Source: Methylobacillus glycogenes JCM 2850 (GTDB lineage: Bacteria > Pseudomonadota > Gammaproteobacteria > Burkholderiales > Methylophilaceae). From it: a DNA stretch of 64,000 bases. Each line of letters starts with the position of its first letter. Within the stretch, counting starts at the first letter, position 1. Below the pieces are notes generated by a model. That model was not told where the DNA came from. It did no database searches and was given only the letters and a program-made list of their open reading frames with translations. Below, piece after piece: positions 37,128 through 46,997 of the stretch. The DNA is taken from assembly GCF_000617925.1 (NCBI RefSeq), contig NZ_BAMT01000002.1, positions 186,001 to 250,000 of the forward strand, written 5' to 3'. A program made the translations under genes and the position numbers.

Positions 37128-38057
37128 TCAGGAGTGATGCTTGTGCGCATTGTCACCAATGTGTGTTTCACCACGCTGGCGGGCCAAATTGATTTGTTTC
37201 TGCCGCTCAGTAATGCTGGCGCGCTTTTCTGCAGATAAAGAGTCATAGCAACGCGGGCAGGAGATGCCTTTAACATATTTGTCCGAGGCCATATCTTCTA
37301 CTGACACAGGGTGGCGGCATGCATAGCATTGATCATAGTCACCCACTTCCAGGCCATGTTTGACTGCCACACGTTGATCAAACACAAAGCACTCACCCTC
37401 CCACAGGCTTTCTTCCTGAGGCACGGTTTCCAGATATTTCAGTATGCCACCCTGCAGGTGATATACCTCTTCAAAGCCTTGCTCCAGCATATAGGCGCTG
37501 GCTTTTTCGCAGCGTATGCCGCCAGTGCAGAACATGGCCACTTTTTTATTGCGCGCAGGGTTGAGGTTGTTGCGTACATATTCAGGAAACTCACGGAAGG
37601 TAGTGGTCTTGGGGTCTATGGCACCTTTGAATGTGCCGATTTCAAATTCGTAGTCATTGCGGGTATCAATCACCACGACATCCGGGTCTGAAATTACCGC
37701 ATTCCAGTCTTCAGGCTTGACGTAGGTGCCCACGGTTTTATTGGGGTCTATGCCAGGCACGCCCAAGGTCACGATTTCCTTTTTCAGGCGCACTTTCATG
37801 CGGTAGAAGGGCAATTCGTCGGTGTAAGACTCTTTATGTTCCAGGTCAGCCAGGCGTGGGTCACGCCTTAAGTATTCCAGCAGGGTGTCTATGCCTGTGC
37901 GGGTGCCAGCCACCGTGCCATTGATGCCTTCTTCCGCCAGCAGCAAAGTGCCTTTAATGCCTTGAGCATTACACAGCGCCAATAAACCCGGTTGAAGCTG
38001 GGCGTAATCAGGGAGGCTGGCAAATTTGTATAAAGCGGCAACGACAATCTGGGTCAC
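37128..38057 (-). CDS. trhO: tRNA uridine(34) hydroxylase TrhO (YceA), rhodanese domain
   Basis: A 309-residue protein with an N-terminal UPF0176 domain ([25 protein letters not shown]), a rhodanese domain ([21 protein letters not shown]) with active-site Cys in [16 protein letters not shown], and a C-terminal zinc-ribbon-like part ([25 protein letters not shown]-x2-C and C-x2-C). TrhO uses oxygen to hydroxylate U34 of tRNAs. Leftward, converging on the terminator of the His-rich gene. Confidence 0.92.
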   Translation of the reverse strand: MTQIVVAALYKFASLPDYAQLQPGLLALCNAQGIKGTLLLAEEGINGTVAGTRTGIDTLLEYLRRDPRLADLEHKESYTDELPFYRMKVRLKKEIVTLGVPGIDPNKTVGTYVKPEDWNAVISDPDVVVIDTRNDYEFEIGTFKGAIDPKTTTFREFPEYVRNNLNPARNKKVAMFCTGGIRCEKASAYMLEQGFEEVYHLQGGILKYLETVPQEESLWEGECFVFDQRVAVKHGLEVGDYDQCYACRHPVSVEDMASDKYVKGISCPRCYDSLSAEKRASITERQKQINLARQRGETHIGDNAHKHHS

Positions 38058-38264
38058 GGTGTTTTTCTCGCAATGGTAATCAAGGCTGGAAAGGATGTTT
38101 CACCAGCCAGAAAGCACAATATTTTAATCCAAATTCCCATAATTAACAGAGGGATATTTGTGTTGTTTATGTGCAACAAAGGCTAAATATTACTTGTAAC
38201 AAGAAGAATTCTTATTTATATTCGCGGCTTTTAAGAATTTTTAAAGTTGTGTAAAGGAGAAATC

Positions 38265-40448
38265 GTGAAAAAAATTCTGCAAAATAAGCCAGGGCTGGCA
38301 TTCAAGCCCGTGGTAACCGCCATGGCCTTGGTGTTTTCTGGTGCCAGCGTGGCCGCCGAAGATATTGTGACCTTGCCTGAAACCCAGGTACAGTCCAAAA
38401 AGGAAAATCCATATAAGGTTGAAAAGTCTGCCAACCAGAAATTCACAGCCACACTGAAAGACACCCCCAAATCCATCACCGTGGTAACGGAAGATGTGAT
38501 CCGTGATACAGGTTCCAATACCTTCCAGGACGCATTGCGTACTGTACCTGGCATCACTTTTGGTTCTGGTGAAGGCGGTGGTTCGGCCATGACGGATCGT
38601 CCTTTCATTCGCGGTTTCGATTCCCAGAGCGCGATTTTTGTAGATGGGCTGCGGGATCTAGGTGCGCAAACGCGTGAAGTGTTTGCCATTGAGCAGATGG
38701 AAGTGCTTAAGGGCCCCAGTGGCGCATTTGATGGCCGTGGCTCTGCTGGTGGCAGCATCAATATCGTGACCAAGCGTGCCAAGGCTGATAATTTCACCTC
38801 CGGTTCTATTGGGGTAGGCACAGATAGCTATCGCCGTGCGACTTTCGATGGCAACTATATGTTGGGTGATGATGCGGCTATCCGTTTGGTAGGTATGGTG
38901 CATGATGCCGATACCCCGGGCCGTGACTCGGTGGATGTCAAGCGCTGGGGCTTTATGCCTTCCATTACCTTGGGTTTGAATGGCCCCACTTCTGCCAGCG
39001 TCAATTGGTACCACTTTGAGACCGATGACATGGCTGATCGCGGCCTGCCTTATGCTGACAACAGTGGTGTGCTGCACCACCGTCCTCTGAGTGTGAGCAA
39101 GGATAACTTCTACGGCTTCAAGGATAAGGATTACCAGAAGACTGATACTGATATCGGCACTTTGGAACTCAAGCATGCCTTCAATGATGATGTGGTGCTG
39201 CGCAATACATCCAGGTACGGCATCAGCAAGAACAAGTACGTTACTACCCGTGCGCTGGTACAGGCGGCTGGTGGTGCTTCTGGCTTGCTTAACCTCAACA
39301 ACCAGGCGCGTTATACCAAGACTGAGTCTTTGGCTAACCTGACAGATCTTTCCGTTGCCTTTGCCACTGGTAGCATCAAGCACACAGTGAACGTTGGTTT
39401 TGAGTGGTCCAAGGTAGAAACCGATCAATTCACTGCGCTGACCAGCGGAACATTGTCTTCCCCGGTCAATATGTTTGATCCAGACCCCAGCAGGCCATCC
39501 AATCTGGATGTGAGCTTTGCTGGTACACCATCCAATACAACAACCAGCAGAAATCACTCGCTGTATGCATTTGATACGATAGAGCTGAATGAGAAGTGGC
39601 TGGTCAATGCGGGCGTACGTTACGACAAGTTCAAGATTGGTCGTGACTCTACTACCGCGGCTGACAATGCCTCGGCAGACCACACTATCTGGAACTACCA
39701 GTTGGGTGCGGTATATAAGGTTAACGAGCGTGGCAATGTTTACGTCTCCTATGGCACTTCCAGCACACCTGTGGGCTTGAACAATGGTGACGGCAACCAA
39801 GAAAATGGCTACCTCATCACAAGCACAACCGCAGATTTGCGCCCAGAACGTACCAAGAGCTTTGAAGTGGGTACCAAGTGGGACGTGCTTGATGGCTTAT
39901 CGCTGACGGCTGCTGCCTTCTACACCGAGAAGTACGACGCACGTGTGCTGGTGGCTAATAACGTCTACGCCAATGCGGGTGAAGTCAAGGTCAAGGGTAT
40001 TGAGTTGGGCGCTGCGGGTAAGATCACCAGCCAGTGGAATGTGTTTGCAGGTTATACCTATCTGGATACCGAGCAATCCAAGACTGGCCAGTTCGCAGGT
40101 GGAATGACCGACTTGGGTAGTGCAGCCAACAAGGGTAACGATTTGCCAGGGATTGCCAAGAACAGCGCCAGTGTCTGGACTACCTATAATGTGCTGCCTA
40201 AGCTGACTGTGGGTGGTGGGGCGTTCTATGTAGACAAGGTGTATGCCGATCCAGGTAACTCCTTGTACGTACCATCCTATGTACGTTGGGACGGTATGGC
40301 TTCCTATAAGATTGATGAGCGCGTCAGCATTCAGCTTAATCTGCAAAACCTGACCGACAAGCGCTACTTCAATCAGACTTACACGCGTCACTTTGCAACA
40401 GTAGCCCCAGGCCGCTTGGCATTTGTGTCGCTGAACTTCAAGTTCTAA
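38265..40448 (+). CDS. fiu: TonB-dependent catecholate siderophore receptor (Fiu-like)
   Basis: A 727-residue receptor from GTG 38265, chosen because AAGGAG lies 5 bases before it. Signal peptide (FKPVVTAMALVFSGASVAA), TonB box-like ETQVQS, plug domain (DTPKSITVVTEDVIRDTG, DALRTVPGITFGSGEGGG, RPFIRGFDSQSAIFVDGLRD, KGPSGAFDGRGSAGGSINIV) and a 22-strand barrel ending in a terminal Phe (AFVSLNFKF). Fiu imports catechol siderophores or their breakdown products. It is followed by a terminator and then piuC, its usual partner, suggesting iron control; no convincing Fur box was seen. Confidence 0.92.
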   Translation: MKKILQNKPGLAFKPVVTAMALVFSGASVAAEDIVTLPETQVQSKKENPYKVEKSANQKFTATLKDTPKSITVVTEDVIRDTGSNTFQDALRTVPGITFGSGEGGGSAMTDRPFIRGFDSQSAIFVDGLRDLGAQTREVFAIEQMEVLKGPSGAFDGRGSAGGSINIVTKRAKADNFTSGSIGVGTDSYRRATFDGNYMLGDDAAIRLVGMVHDADTPGRDSVDVKRWGFMPSITLGLNGPTSASVNWYHFETDDMADRGLPYADNSGVLHHRPLSVSKDNFYGFKDKDYQKTDTDIGTLELKHAFNDDVVLRNTSRYGISKNKYVTTRALVQAAGGASGLLNLNNQARYTKTESLANLTDLSVAFATGSIKHTVNVGFEWSKVETDQFTALTSGTLSSPVNMFDPDPSRPSNLDVSFAGTPSNTTTSRNHSLYAFDTIELNEKWLVNAGVRYDKFKIGRDSTTAADNASADHTIWNYQLGAVYKVNERGNVYVSYGTSSTPVGLNNGDGNQENGYLITSTTADLRPERTKSFEVGTKWDVLDGLSLTAAAFYTEKYDARVLVANNVYANAGEVKVKGIELGAAGKITSQWNVFAGYTYLDTEQSKTGQFAGGMTDLGSAANKGNDLPGIAKNSASVWTTYNVLPKLTVGGGAFYVDKVYADPGNSLYVPSYVRWDGMASYKIDERVSIQLNLQNLTDKRYFNQTYTRHFATVAPGRLAFVSLNFKF

Positions 40449-40500
40449 TGATCTAAAAGCGCAACTGCTACAGTTTTAGTGCAATATATCTCGCGTATTG

Positions 40501-40535
40501 ACCCTATAGAGGTTTACCCTCTATAGGGTTTTTTT
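40501..40535 (+). terminator. Rho-independent terminator between receptor and piuC
   Basis: Perfect 12-base stem (40501-40512 and 40518-40529) with loop TTTAC and seven T. It would make piuC depend on read-through or its own promoter. Confidence 0.9.
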
Positions 40536-40557
40536 GCTGGATGGCAGGAGAAATAAA

Positions 40558-41241
40558 ATGTTAATTGAAATACCTAATGTATTGAGCAAGGCACAAGTGC
40601 AGCAGTGCCGTGCCGCCATGGATCAGGCGGAATGGGTGGACGGCAACGTTACTTCCGGTGCGCAATCGGCATTGGCCAAAAACAATATGCAGCTGCCTGA
40701 AGGCTCGCCTGTGGCACGCCAGGTCGGGGATTTGATTCAGGATGCGCTAGGAGCTTTGCCTCTCTTTATATCTGCAGCCTTGCCTTACAAAGTGTTTCCA
40801 CCTTTGTTCAATCGTTATGAGGGCGGGCAGGCCTTTGGCACCCATGTCGATAACGCCATTCGCCAACTGCGCGGTACCAGTTTCCGCATTCGTAGTGACT
40901 TATCGGCTACGCTGTTTTTCTCTGAGCCGGAAGATTATGACGGTGGTGTGCTGACCATAGAAGACACCTTTGGCAAGCAGGAAGTCAAATTACCAGCAGG
41001 TCATATGGTGTTATACCCCTCCAGCAGTTTGCATCACGTCACCCCGGTGACCCGTGGCGCGCGCGTATCTTCATTCTTCTGGTTGCAAAGCATGATCAGG
41101 GATGATGGGCAGCGAACCCTGTTGTTTCAGCTGGATAACAGCATCCAGGCCTTGACCGCAGAGCGTGGTGGCAAGGATGCCGAAGTGATACGCCTGACCG
41201 GGGTGTATCACAACCTGCTGCGCATGTGGGCTGATAGCTAG
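40558..41241 (+). CDS. piuC: PKHD-type Fe(II)/2-oxoglutarate hydroxylase PiuC
   Basis: A 227-residue dioxygenase starting [21 protein letters not shown], with the Fe(II) facial triad (HVDNAIR supplying His and Asp; [21 protein letters not shown] supplying the second His and the 2-oxoglutarate Arg). PiuC-type enzymes are regularly found with TonB receptors for catechol siderophores and may modify the receptor or a ligand; the substrate is not known. ATG 40558 follows AGGAGA. Confidence 0.9.
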   Translation: MLIEIPNVLSKAQVQQCRAAMDQAEWVDGNVTSGAQSALAKNNMQLPEGSPVARQVGDLIQDALGALPLFISAALPYKVFPPLFNRYEGGQAFGTHVDNAIRQLRGTSFRIRSDLSATLFFSEPEDYDGGVLTIEDTFGKQEVKLPAGHMVLYPSSSLHHVTPVTRGARVSSFFWLQSMIRDDGQRTLLFQLDNSIQALTAERGGKDAEVIRLTGVYHNLLRMWADS

Positions 41242-41285
41242 GCCACCCTGCACGCCTGTTGCAGGCTTGCCCTTACCATGCTTTC

Positions 41286-41313
41286 GTGACAGATGATGTT
41301 CGTCATCTGTCAC
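41286..41313 (+). terminator. Hairpin after piuC
   Basis: Perfect 11-base arms GTGACAGATGA/TCATCTGTCAC with a TGTTCG loop, followed by TGACTTTCCTT. A probable terminator with a weak T-tract. The remaining bases to 41540 hold no gene that I can support. Confidence 0.6.
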
Positions 41314-41542
41314 TGACTTTCCTTAAGCCGTTCTGGCGCCCTGTTTCATCCCTGACTATCCCTCTGCCCGCTGTAATCCGCGCTCGAGACAGTTGCGCGT
41401 CTGTAATTGTCAACATCTCACAAGCAAGGCCTCTCAGCCAGTTAGCGCCGCGCCAAGCGGTCTTGAACGCCTAAGCACAATCTCATTAACCCTCATTGAT
41501 CAGCCTCATTTGATTTGCGGTAACGCCCCATCAATCCTGATA

Positions 41543-41640
41543 TGTCAAATTAAATCAATTTAATTGACAACATAAATTGACAATATAGTCAATTTTGAGG
41601 AAACTAATTTTGTCGAAAATTGACACGTCGCAAAATCAAC
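41543..41640. promoter_or_regulatory. Palindromic operator array before the porin/xylFGH genes
   Basis: Three related elements built of TTGAC/GTCAA. First, 41543-41569, outer arms TGTCAA and TTGACA around a TCAATT-T-AATTGA perfect core. Second, 41574-41595, perfect arms AAATTGAC and GTCAATTT, 6 bases apart. Third, near 41611-41625, TGTC and GACA arms around AAAATT. The array lies 75-157 bases before the porin start and probably binds a dimeric repressor or activator that is not encoded nearby. Confidence 0.65.
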
Positions 41641-41699
41641 ATGAAAAAAATACGCCCCACTAGGTTCTAGATGCGGGCGATACATTGAGGAGAATGGTG

Positions 41700-43066
41700 A
41701 TGATAAGGAGAGTGATGACACTATCCCCTTGCCTTACGGCAGCGGCAGTAGTGAATAAGTACGCAACATCTCGCAGTTTTCTGATTCCCATATTAACGAC
41801 AGGCATGCTCTTGGCCACAAGCGCAGCACAGGCCTACGATCTGCAAACCAGCCCAACACTTTTGGGAAACATGGGCGGGCTACGCACTAGTCTCGGTGAA
41901 CACGGTGTTGCGCTCAGTCTGAGCTATGTGAGTGAGGCAGCGCACAATTACAGCGGCGGCAAAAAAGAGCTGACCAGTTATACCGATCAATGGGCGCTTG
42001 GTACCACTGTCGATATGGACAAGTTGCTAGGGTGGAGCGGTGCCACATTTCAAATGACCATTACTGACCGTAATGGCAGCAACCTGGGTGCGGATGCCGG
42101 AATTGGCAATAATATGCTGATTCAGGAAGTCTATGGACGCGGCCAGACTACGCACATGACGCAATTCTGGCTGAATCAGGCCTTCTTGAATAACCAGGTG
42201 CAGTGGAAAATTGGTCGTATGACGGTGGGCGAGGACTTTGCCAGTTTCTCCTGTGACTTTCAGAACCTGACCTTCTGCGGCGCACAGCCTGGCAATCTGG
42301 TGGGTAGCTACTGGGTCAACTGGCCGACTAGCCAATGGGCCACCCGCCTGAAAGTCAATGCCGCTGAGGAAAGCTATGTGCAAGTGGGTGTGTATCAGGT
42401 TAACCCTATATATGTGGATGACCGTTATGCGCGGCACCACGGCTTATCCTTGGATAATCCCAACGGCACCACGGGTGTCTTGATCCCGGTGGAGTATGGC
42501 TGGCTGCCGACCTGGAACGGCCTGGCTGGGTCCTACAAGTTCGGAGGCTGGTACAACACCTCTGACGGCAAGGACTTGTATCAGGACAAAGACCGTGAGC
42601 CGCGCGGTTTGACTGGGCAGGCACCGCGCGAGCGTAATGGTCAGTATGGGCTGTATATTAACTTTCAACAGCAGATCAGTGGTACGGCAGGCGGTAGTGG
42701 CACCTCGGTGTTCCTGAACATATCTCAGGCGGATCGCGCGACTGCTGCACAAGACCATCAATTGGCGCTGGGCTTGCAAAACAAAGGGCCATTTGGACGC
42801 GAGCTTGATGTCATTGGTGTCGCTGTAGGTGCCACTCACAACAATGGGCGTTACGCCGCCTTTATGCGCCAGCAGGACGAGCGCTTGGGTAACCCCGCTA
42901 GCATCGTCGGGGATGGCTATGAATACGTGGTGGAAACCTATTACAGCTGGGCACCTATCCCCTCAATTTATCTGCGGCCCAACCTGCAATACATTAAAAA
43001 TCCGGGCGGCGCGCGTGCAACGACAATGCCTTTGTCCTTGGCTTAAAATCCGGCATCACCTTTTGA
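41700..43066 (+). CDS. Carbohydrate-selective porin, OprB family (frameshifted near 43016)
   Basis: About 455 residues. ATG 41700 follows GAGGAG by 7 bases; ATG 41715 (after AAGGAG) is an alternative. A signal peptide ends TSAAQA, then LLGNMGGLRTSLGEHGVALSLSYVSEAAHNYSGG and further repeats of the OprB barrel, including KIGRMTVGEDFASFSCDFQNLTFCG and AGSYKFGGWYNTS. The frame breaks near 43016; restoring one G (CGTGGCAAC) gives the terminal strand NDNAFVLGLKSGITF. OprB-type porins admit mono- and disaccharides; here it precedes a sugar ABC transporter. Confidence 0.88.
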
Positions 43067-43097
43067 GCGCACTGCGCTACCACTATAGGAGATTGAC

Positions 43098-44114
43098 ATG
43101 ATTCCATTATTCCGCCGCTTGCTGCTCTGCGTGCTGACCTTATCTGCTGTGCTGATCACGGCCTCAACCGCCCATGCCAGCAAGGATGCCCCCGTGATTG
43201 GTTTTTCTATTGACGATTTGCGCGTTGAGCGCTGGACCCGTGACCGTGATTATTTTGTCCAGGCGGCCACAGCGCTGGGGGCCAAGGTCAACGTGCAATC
43301 CGCCAATGCCAATGAGTCGCGCCAGATAGCGCAAATCGAGAACCTGATCGCCGACGGCGTGGACGCGCTGGTGATTGTGCCGTTCAATTCCAAGGTGTTG
43401 GGCAATGCCATTGCCAAGGCCCGCCGCAACGGTATCAAGGTCATTTCCTATGACCGTCTGATTCTGGGGACGGCACTTGATGGCTATGTGTCCTTCGATA
43501 ATTATAAAGTGGGCGAGATGCAGGCTCAGGGCGTGGTCAACGCCGTGCCCAAGGGCCGCTATTACCTGCTGGGAGGAGCCGCCACCGATAACAATTCACG
43601 CATTCTGCGTGAAGGGCAATTGAATGTGCTCAAACCCTTGGCTGCCAAGGGGGATATCACCATTGTCGGCGATCAGTGGACACCAGAGTGGGATCAGTCC
43701 AAGGCTCAGACCATTATTGAAAATGCCCTTAACGCCAACAACAATAATATCCAGGCCATTGTTGCCTCTAACGACAGCACGGCGGGCGGTGCCATTCAGG
43801 CGCTGACCAGCCAGAAGCTGGCTGGCAAGGTTGCCGTATCAGGGCAAGACGCAGATTTGGCTGGTGTACGCCGCGTTGCTGCTGGCACGCAGACAATGAC
43901 CGTATACAAACCCATCAAGGTGATCGCCAAGTCTGCTGCTGAAATGGCCGTTGCGCTGGTGCAAGGCAAGACACCCGCCTTCAATACCAAACTCGATAAC
44001 GGCAAAGGTCAGGTCAACACGCTGTTGCTGAAGCCCGTGATGGTGACCCGCGATAATCTGGATATCCTGGTCAAGGACGGTTTTTATACGGCCGATCAGA
44101 TCGCTGGTAAATAA
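43098..44114 (+). CDS. xylF: Sugar ABC transporter periplasmic binding protein, XylF-like
   Basis: A 338-residue protein with signal peptide ([20 protein letters not shown]) and a periplasmic-binding-protein type 1 fold: [84 protein letters not shown] and [16 protein letters not shown], all XylF hallmarks. It delivers D-xylose or a related sugar to XylGH. It starts after GGAGATTGAC, 31 bases after the porin gene. Confidence 0.9.
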   Translation: MIPLFRRLLLCVLTLSAVLITASTAHASKDAPVIGFSIDDLRVERWTRDRDYFVQAATALGAKVNVQSANANESRQIAQIENLIADGVDALVIVPFNSKVLGNAIAKARRNGIKVISYDRLILGTALDGYVSFDNYKVGEMQAQGVVNAVPKGRYYLLGGAATDNNSRILREGQLNVLKPLAAKGDITIVGDQWTPEWDQSKAQTIIENALNANNNNIQAIVASNDSTAGGAIQALTSQKLAGKVAVSGQDADLAGVRRVAAGTQTMTVYKPIKVIAKSAAEMAVALVQGKTPAFNTKLDNGKGQVNTLLLKPVMVTRDNLDILVKDGFYTADQIAGK

Positions 44115-44128
44115 GCGGAAGGCACACC

Positions 44129-45675
44129 ATGTTCTCGCAGCAGCCTTTGTTTGAGATGCGCGATATCGTCAAGGAATTCTCCGGCGTGCCTGCACTTTCG
44201 GGTATTAACCTCAGTGTGCGCCCTGGCGAATGCCTGGGGCTATGCGGCGAGAACGGTGCCGGAAAGTCGACCTTGATGAAAGTGCTGTCAGGGGTTTATC
44301 CCTATGACAGTTACTGTGGACAGATTCTTTGGGAAGGTGAGGAGCTCAGGTCGCGCTCGACCAGTGACAGCGAGCGCGCTGGCATTGTCATCCTGCATCA
44401 GGAGCTTATGCTGGTGCAGCAGTTGAGCGTTACCGAGAATATTTTTCTCGGTAATGAAATGCGGCTCTCCTGTGGCCGCATGAATTATCCGGCCATGCAC
44501 CAGCGTGCAGCCGAATTGCTGGCACGGCTGAAACTCACCGACGTTAATGTGGCAGCGCCAGTGATGAACTACGGCAACGGCCATCAGCAGCTGTTCGAAA
44601 TCGCCAGGGCCTTGGCGAAGGAAGCACGGCTGCTGATTTTTGATGAGCCGACTTCATCGCTCAGCGCCAAGGAAATCGAGGTCTTGCTGTCCATTATCGA
44701 TGACCTCAAACGTGCTGGCGTCGCCTGTATCTACATCTCGCACAAGCTTGACGAGGTGATGCGTGTCTGCGACACCATTACCGTAATCCGCGATGGCAAG
44801 CATATCGCCACCCACCCGGTAGCGACCTTGGATGAAAATGGAATCATAGGCTTGATGGTGGGGCGCGCGCTGGAAGCGCGTTTCCCCCGCACCGAGCGCC
44901 AAGTCGGTGCCGTGGTGCTGGAAGCGCGGGATGTCAGCTGCTGGGATGTCACTAACCCACAGCGTAAACGTGTGGACAATGCTTCCTTGCAGGTGCGGGC
45001 GGGGGAGATTCTTGGCATAGCAGGTTTGGTCGGCGCCGGACGCACCGAGTTTATGTCAGCCATCTATGGGGCTTATGCTGGCCGCAGCGTTGGCGAAGTG
45101 TGGGTGGCGGGGCAGGTGGTGCACATTGCTTTTCCTGCCGATGCCATTGCACATGGCTTGTGTCTGGTGCCTGAGGATCGCAAGCGCCATGGCATTGTGC
45201 CGCAGATGAGCGTGGCCGAAAACATCACGCTGGCCAGTCTGTCTGACTACGCACGCATCGTGCGCGTGGATAGCGATTCAGAACTGGCAACGGTAGAGCG
45301 CGAGATTGCGCGTCTGCGCATCAAGACAGCCAGCCCTGGCTTGCCCGTCGCCAGCTTATCTGGCGGCAATCAGCAGAAAGTGGTGCTTTCTAAGATGGCA
45401 TTGAAAACCCCCAAGGTATTGATTCTTGATGAGCCAACGCGTGGCGTGGACATTGGTGCCAAATACGACATCTACAAAATGATCTTCGACCTGGCTGATC
45501 GTGGCGTAGCATCATCATGGTGTCTTCAGAACTGCCTGAGATTCTCGGTATGAGCGATCGTGTGCTGGTGATGAATGCTGGCCGTATCACGGGCGATTTC
45601 CCTATTCAGGGCCTGACACAGGAACGTGTGCTTGCCGCTGCCCTTCACTCTGAACCAATGCAACATTTCTCCTGA
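44129..45675 (+). CDS. xylG: Sugar ABC transporter ATPase XylG (frameshifted near 45510)
   Basis: The repaired ~515-residue tandem ATPase has two ABC domains. The first has Walker [15 protein letters not shown] and Walker [12 protein letters not shown]; the second has a degenerate A-site ([11 protein letters not shown]), signature [15 protein letters not shown] and Walker [13 protein letters not shown]. Near 45510 one C is missing (GTAGCCATCATC), after which the frame gives [26 protein letters not shown] to the stop at 45675. Family: monosaccharide importers (CUT2). Seven bases from xylH. Confidence 0.9.
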
Positions 45676-45682
45676 GTGCTAT

Positions 45683-46840
45683 ATGACTAATATGAAGATT
45701 TCCTCCTCCGAACTGCGCCTATTGTTTGCGCGGCACAAGCTGTTGGCGATGTTGCTGGCCCTGGCTTTGATCTGGCTGTTTTTCTGGCATCAGACCAATG
45801 GCGGTTTCTTGCGCCCCAATAGTATTTCCAATTTGTTACTACAAATGTCCGTAACCGGCATGCTGGCTTGCGGCATGGTGCTGATCATCATCGCAGGCGA
45901 GATAGATTTATCAGTAGGGTCGCTACTCGGCTTGCTAGGCGGGCTGGTGGCCATCCTCACCGTGAATCTGGGCTGGAATACATGGCTGTCAGTGGCGGTA
46001 GTGCTGGCCGCAGGTGCCGCACTGGGCTTGATCAATGGTGCACTGACAACACGGCTGCGCGTGCCGTCGTTTATTGTCGGCTTGGGTGGCATGCTGGCCT
46101 ATCGAGGTCTTTTGCAATTGAGTACCGATAGCGTGACCATTGCCCCGGTGCCAGACGATTTGGGTGCCATTGCCCAGGCATTTGTGCCGCCTGGCCTATC
46201 TTGGGGCATCGCCGTACTGATCATTGTACTGACTTGCTGTTTGACACTGGCACGCCGCCGTCGCCATCATAGGCTGGGTCTGAAAGTACCACCGCGCTGG
46301 ATGGATGCATTGAAGGTTGGTGCCATCGGTGCGACGGCCATCGGCTTTGTGATGGTGCTGAACCAGGCTTACGGTGTGCCGCTACCCGTGTTGATACTAT
46401 TGGCTCTGCTGGGTGTGTTTTCTTGGATCACCAATCAGACGGTGTTTGGTCGGCACATCTATGCGGTGGGTGGTAACGTAGAAGCCAGTCGATTGTCTGG
46501 CGTTAACGTCATGCGCGTCAAACTGCTGGTGTTCATGCTGATGGGGCTGATGTGCGCTTTTGCCGGGATTGTGACTACAGCGCGTGCGGCTGCAGGGTCG
46601 CCCTCCGCAGGCATAGGCGGCGAGCTGGATGCTATTGCCGCTTGTTTTATCGGTGGCACTTCCATGCGCGGCGGATCAGGTACGGTATATGGTGCGCTGA
46701 TTGGCGCATTGGTTATGGCTAGCCTAGACAACGGCATGCAGCAGATGAATGTAGACACTTCCTGGCAGATGATAGTCAAGGGTGCCGTGCTGGTGCTGGC
46801 AGTGTGGATTGACGTGGCAACGAGATCCGAACGCACTTGA
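45683..46840 (+). CDS. xylH: Sugar ABC transporter permease XylH
   Basis: A 385-residue inner-membrane permease from ATG 45683 (MTNMKISSSELRLLF). About ten hydrophobic segments; CUT2-permease signatures include IIIAGEIDLSVGSLLGL, PSFIVGLGGMLAYRG, YAVGGNVEASRLSGVNV and GELDAIAACFIGGTSMRGGSGTVYGALIGALVMASLDNGMQ. It completes the xylFGH importer. No xylose isomerase, kinase or xylose regulator lies in the window, so the imported substrate and its fate remain open. Confidence 0.9.
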   Translation: MTNMKISSSELRLLFARHKLLAMLLALALIWLFFWHQTNGGFLRPNSISNLLLQMSVTGMLACGMVLIIIAGEIDLSVGSLLGLLGGLVAILTVNLGWNTWLSVAVVLAAGAALGLINGALTTRLRVPSFIVGLGGMLAYRGLLQLSTDSVTIAPVPDDLGAIAQAFVPPGLSWGIAVLIIVLTCCLTLARRRRHHRLGLKVPPRWMDALKVGAIGATAIGFVMVLNQAYGVPLPVLILLALLGVFSWITNQTVFGRHIYAVGGNVEASRLSGVNVMRVKLLVFMLMGLMCAFAGIVTTARAAAGSPSAGIGGELDAIAACFIGGTSMRGGSGTVYGALIGALVMASLDNGMQQMNVDTSWQMIVKGAVLVLAVWIDVATRSERT

Positions 46841-46997
46841 TGCTGCCGTTTTTCCAAGCCTGTTATTGCGCAGCCTGTTAAGCGCCTGCAGGGTGTGTCA
46901 CCACTTTCGGTGGATGAAGGGCAGCAGATGGTCAGGCTAAGCAAGTAGCCAGGCCAGCCAAGCCAGCGAACAGCACCAGCCAGCGGAGCAGGACTGT

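Noticed and set aside
38100..38264. Possible Fur box before the siderophore receptor
   Set aside because: The AT-rich AAGAATTCTTATT stretch has only partial agreement with the 19-bp Fur consensus; not enough for a call.
38658..39800. Long (380-codon) open frame on the minus strand
   Set aside because: It lies entirely inside the siderophore-receptor gene, in a mirrored frame, and has no ribosome-binding site or recognisable family; the plus-strand gene is unambiguous.
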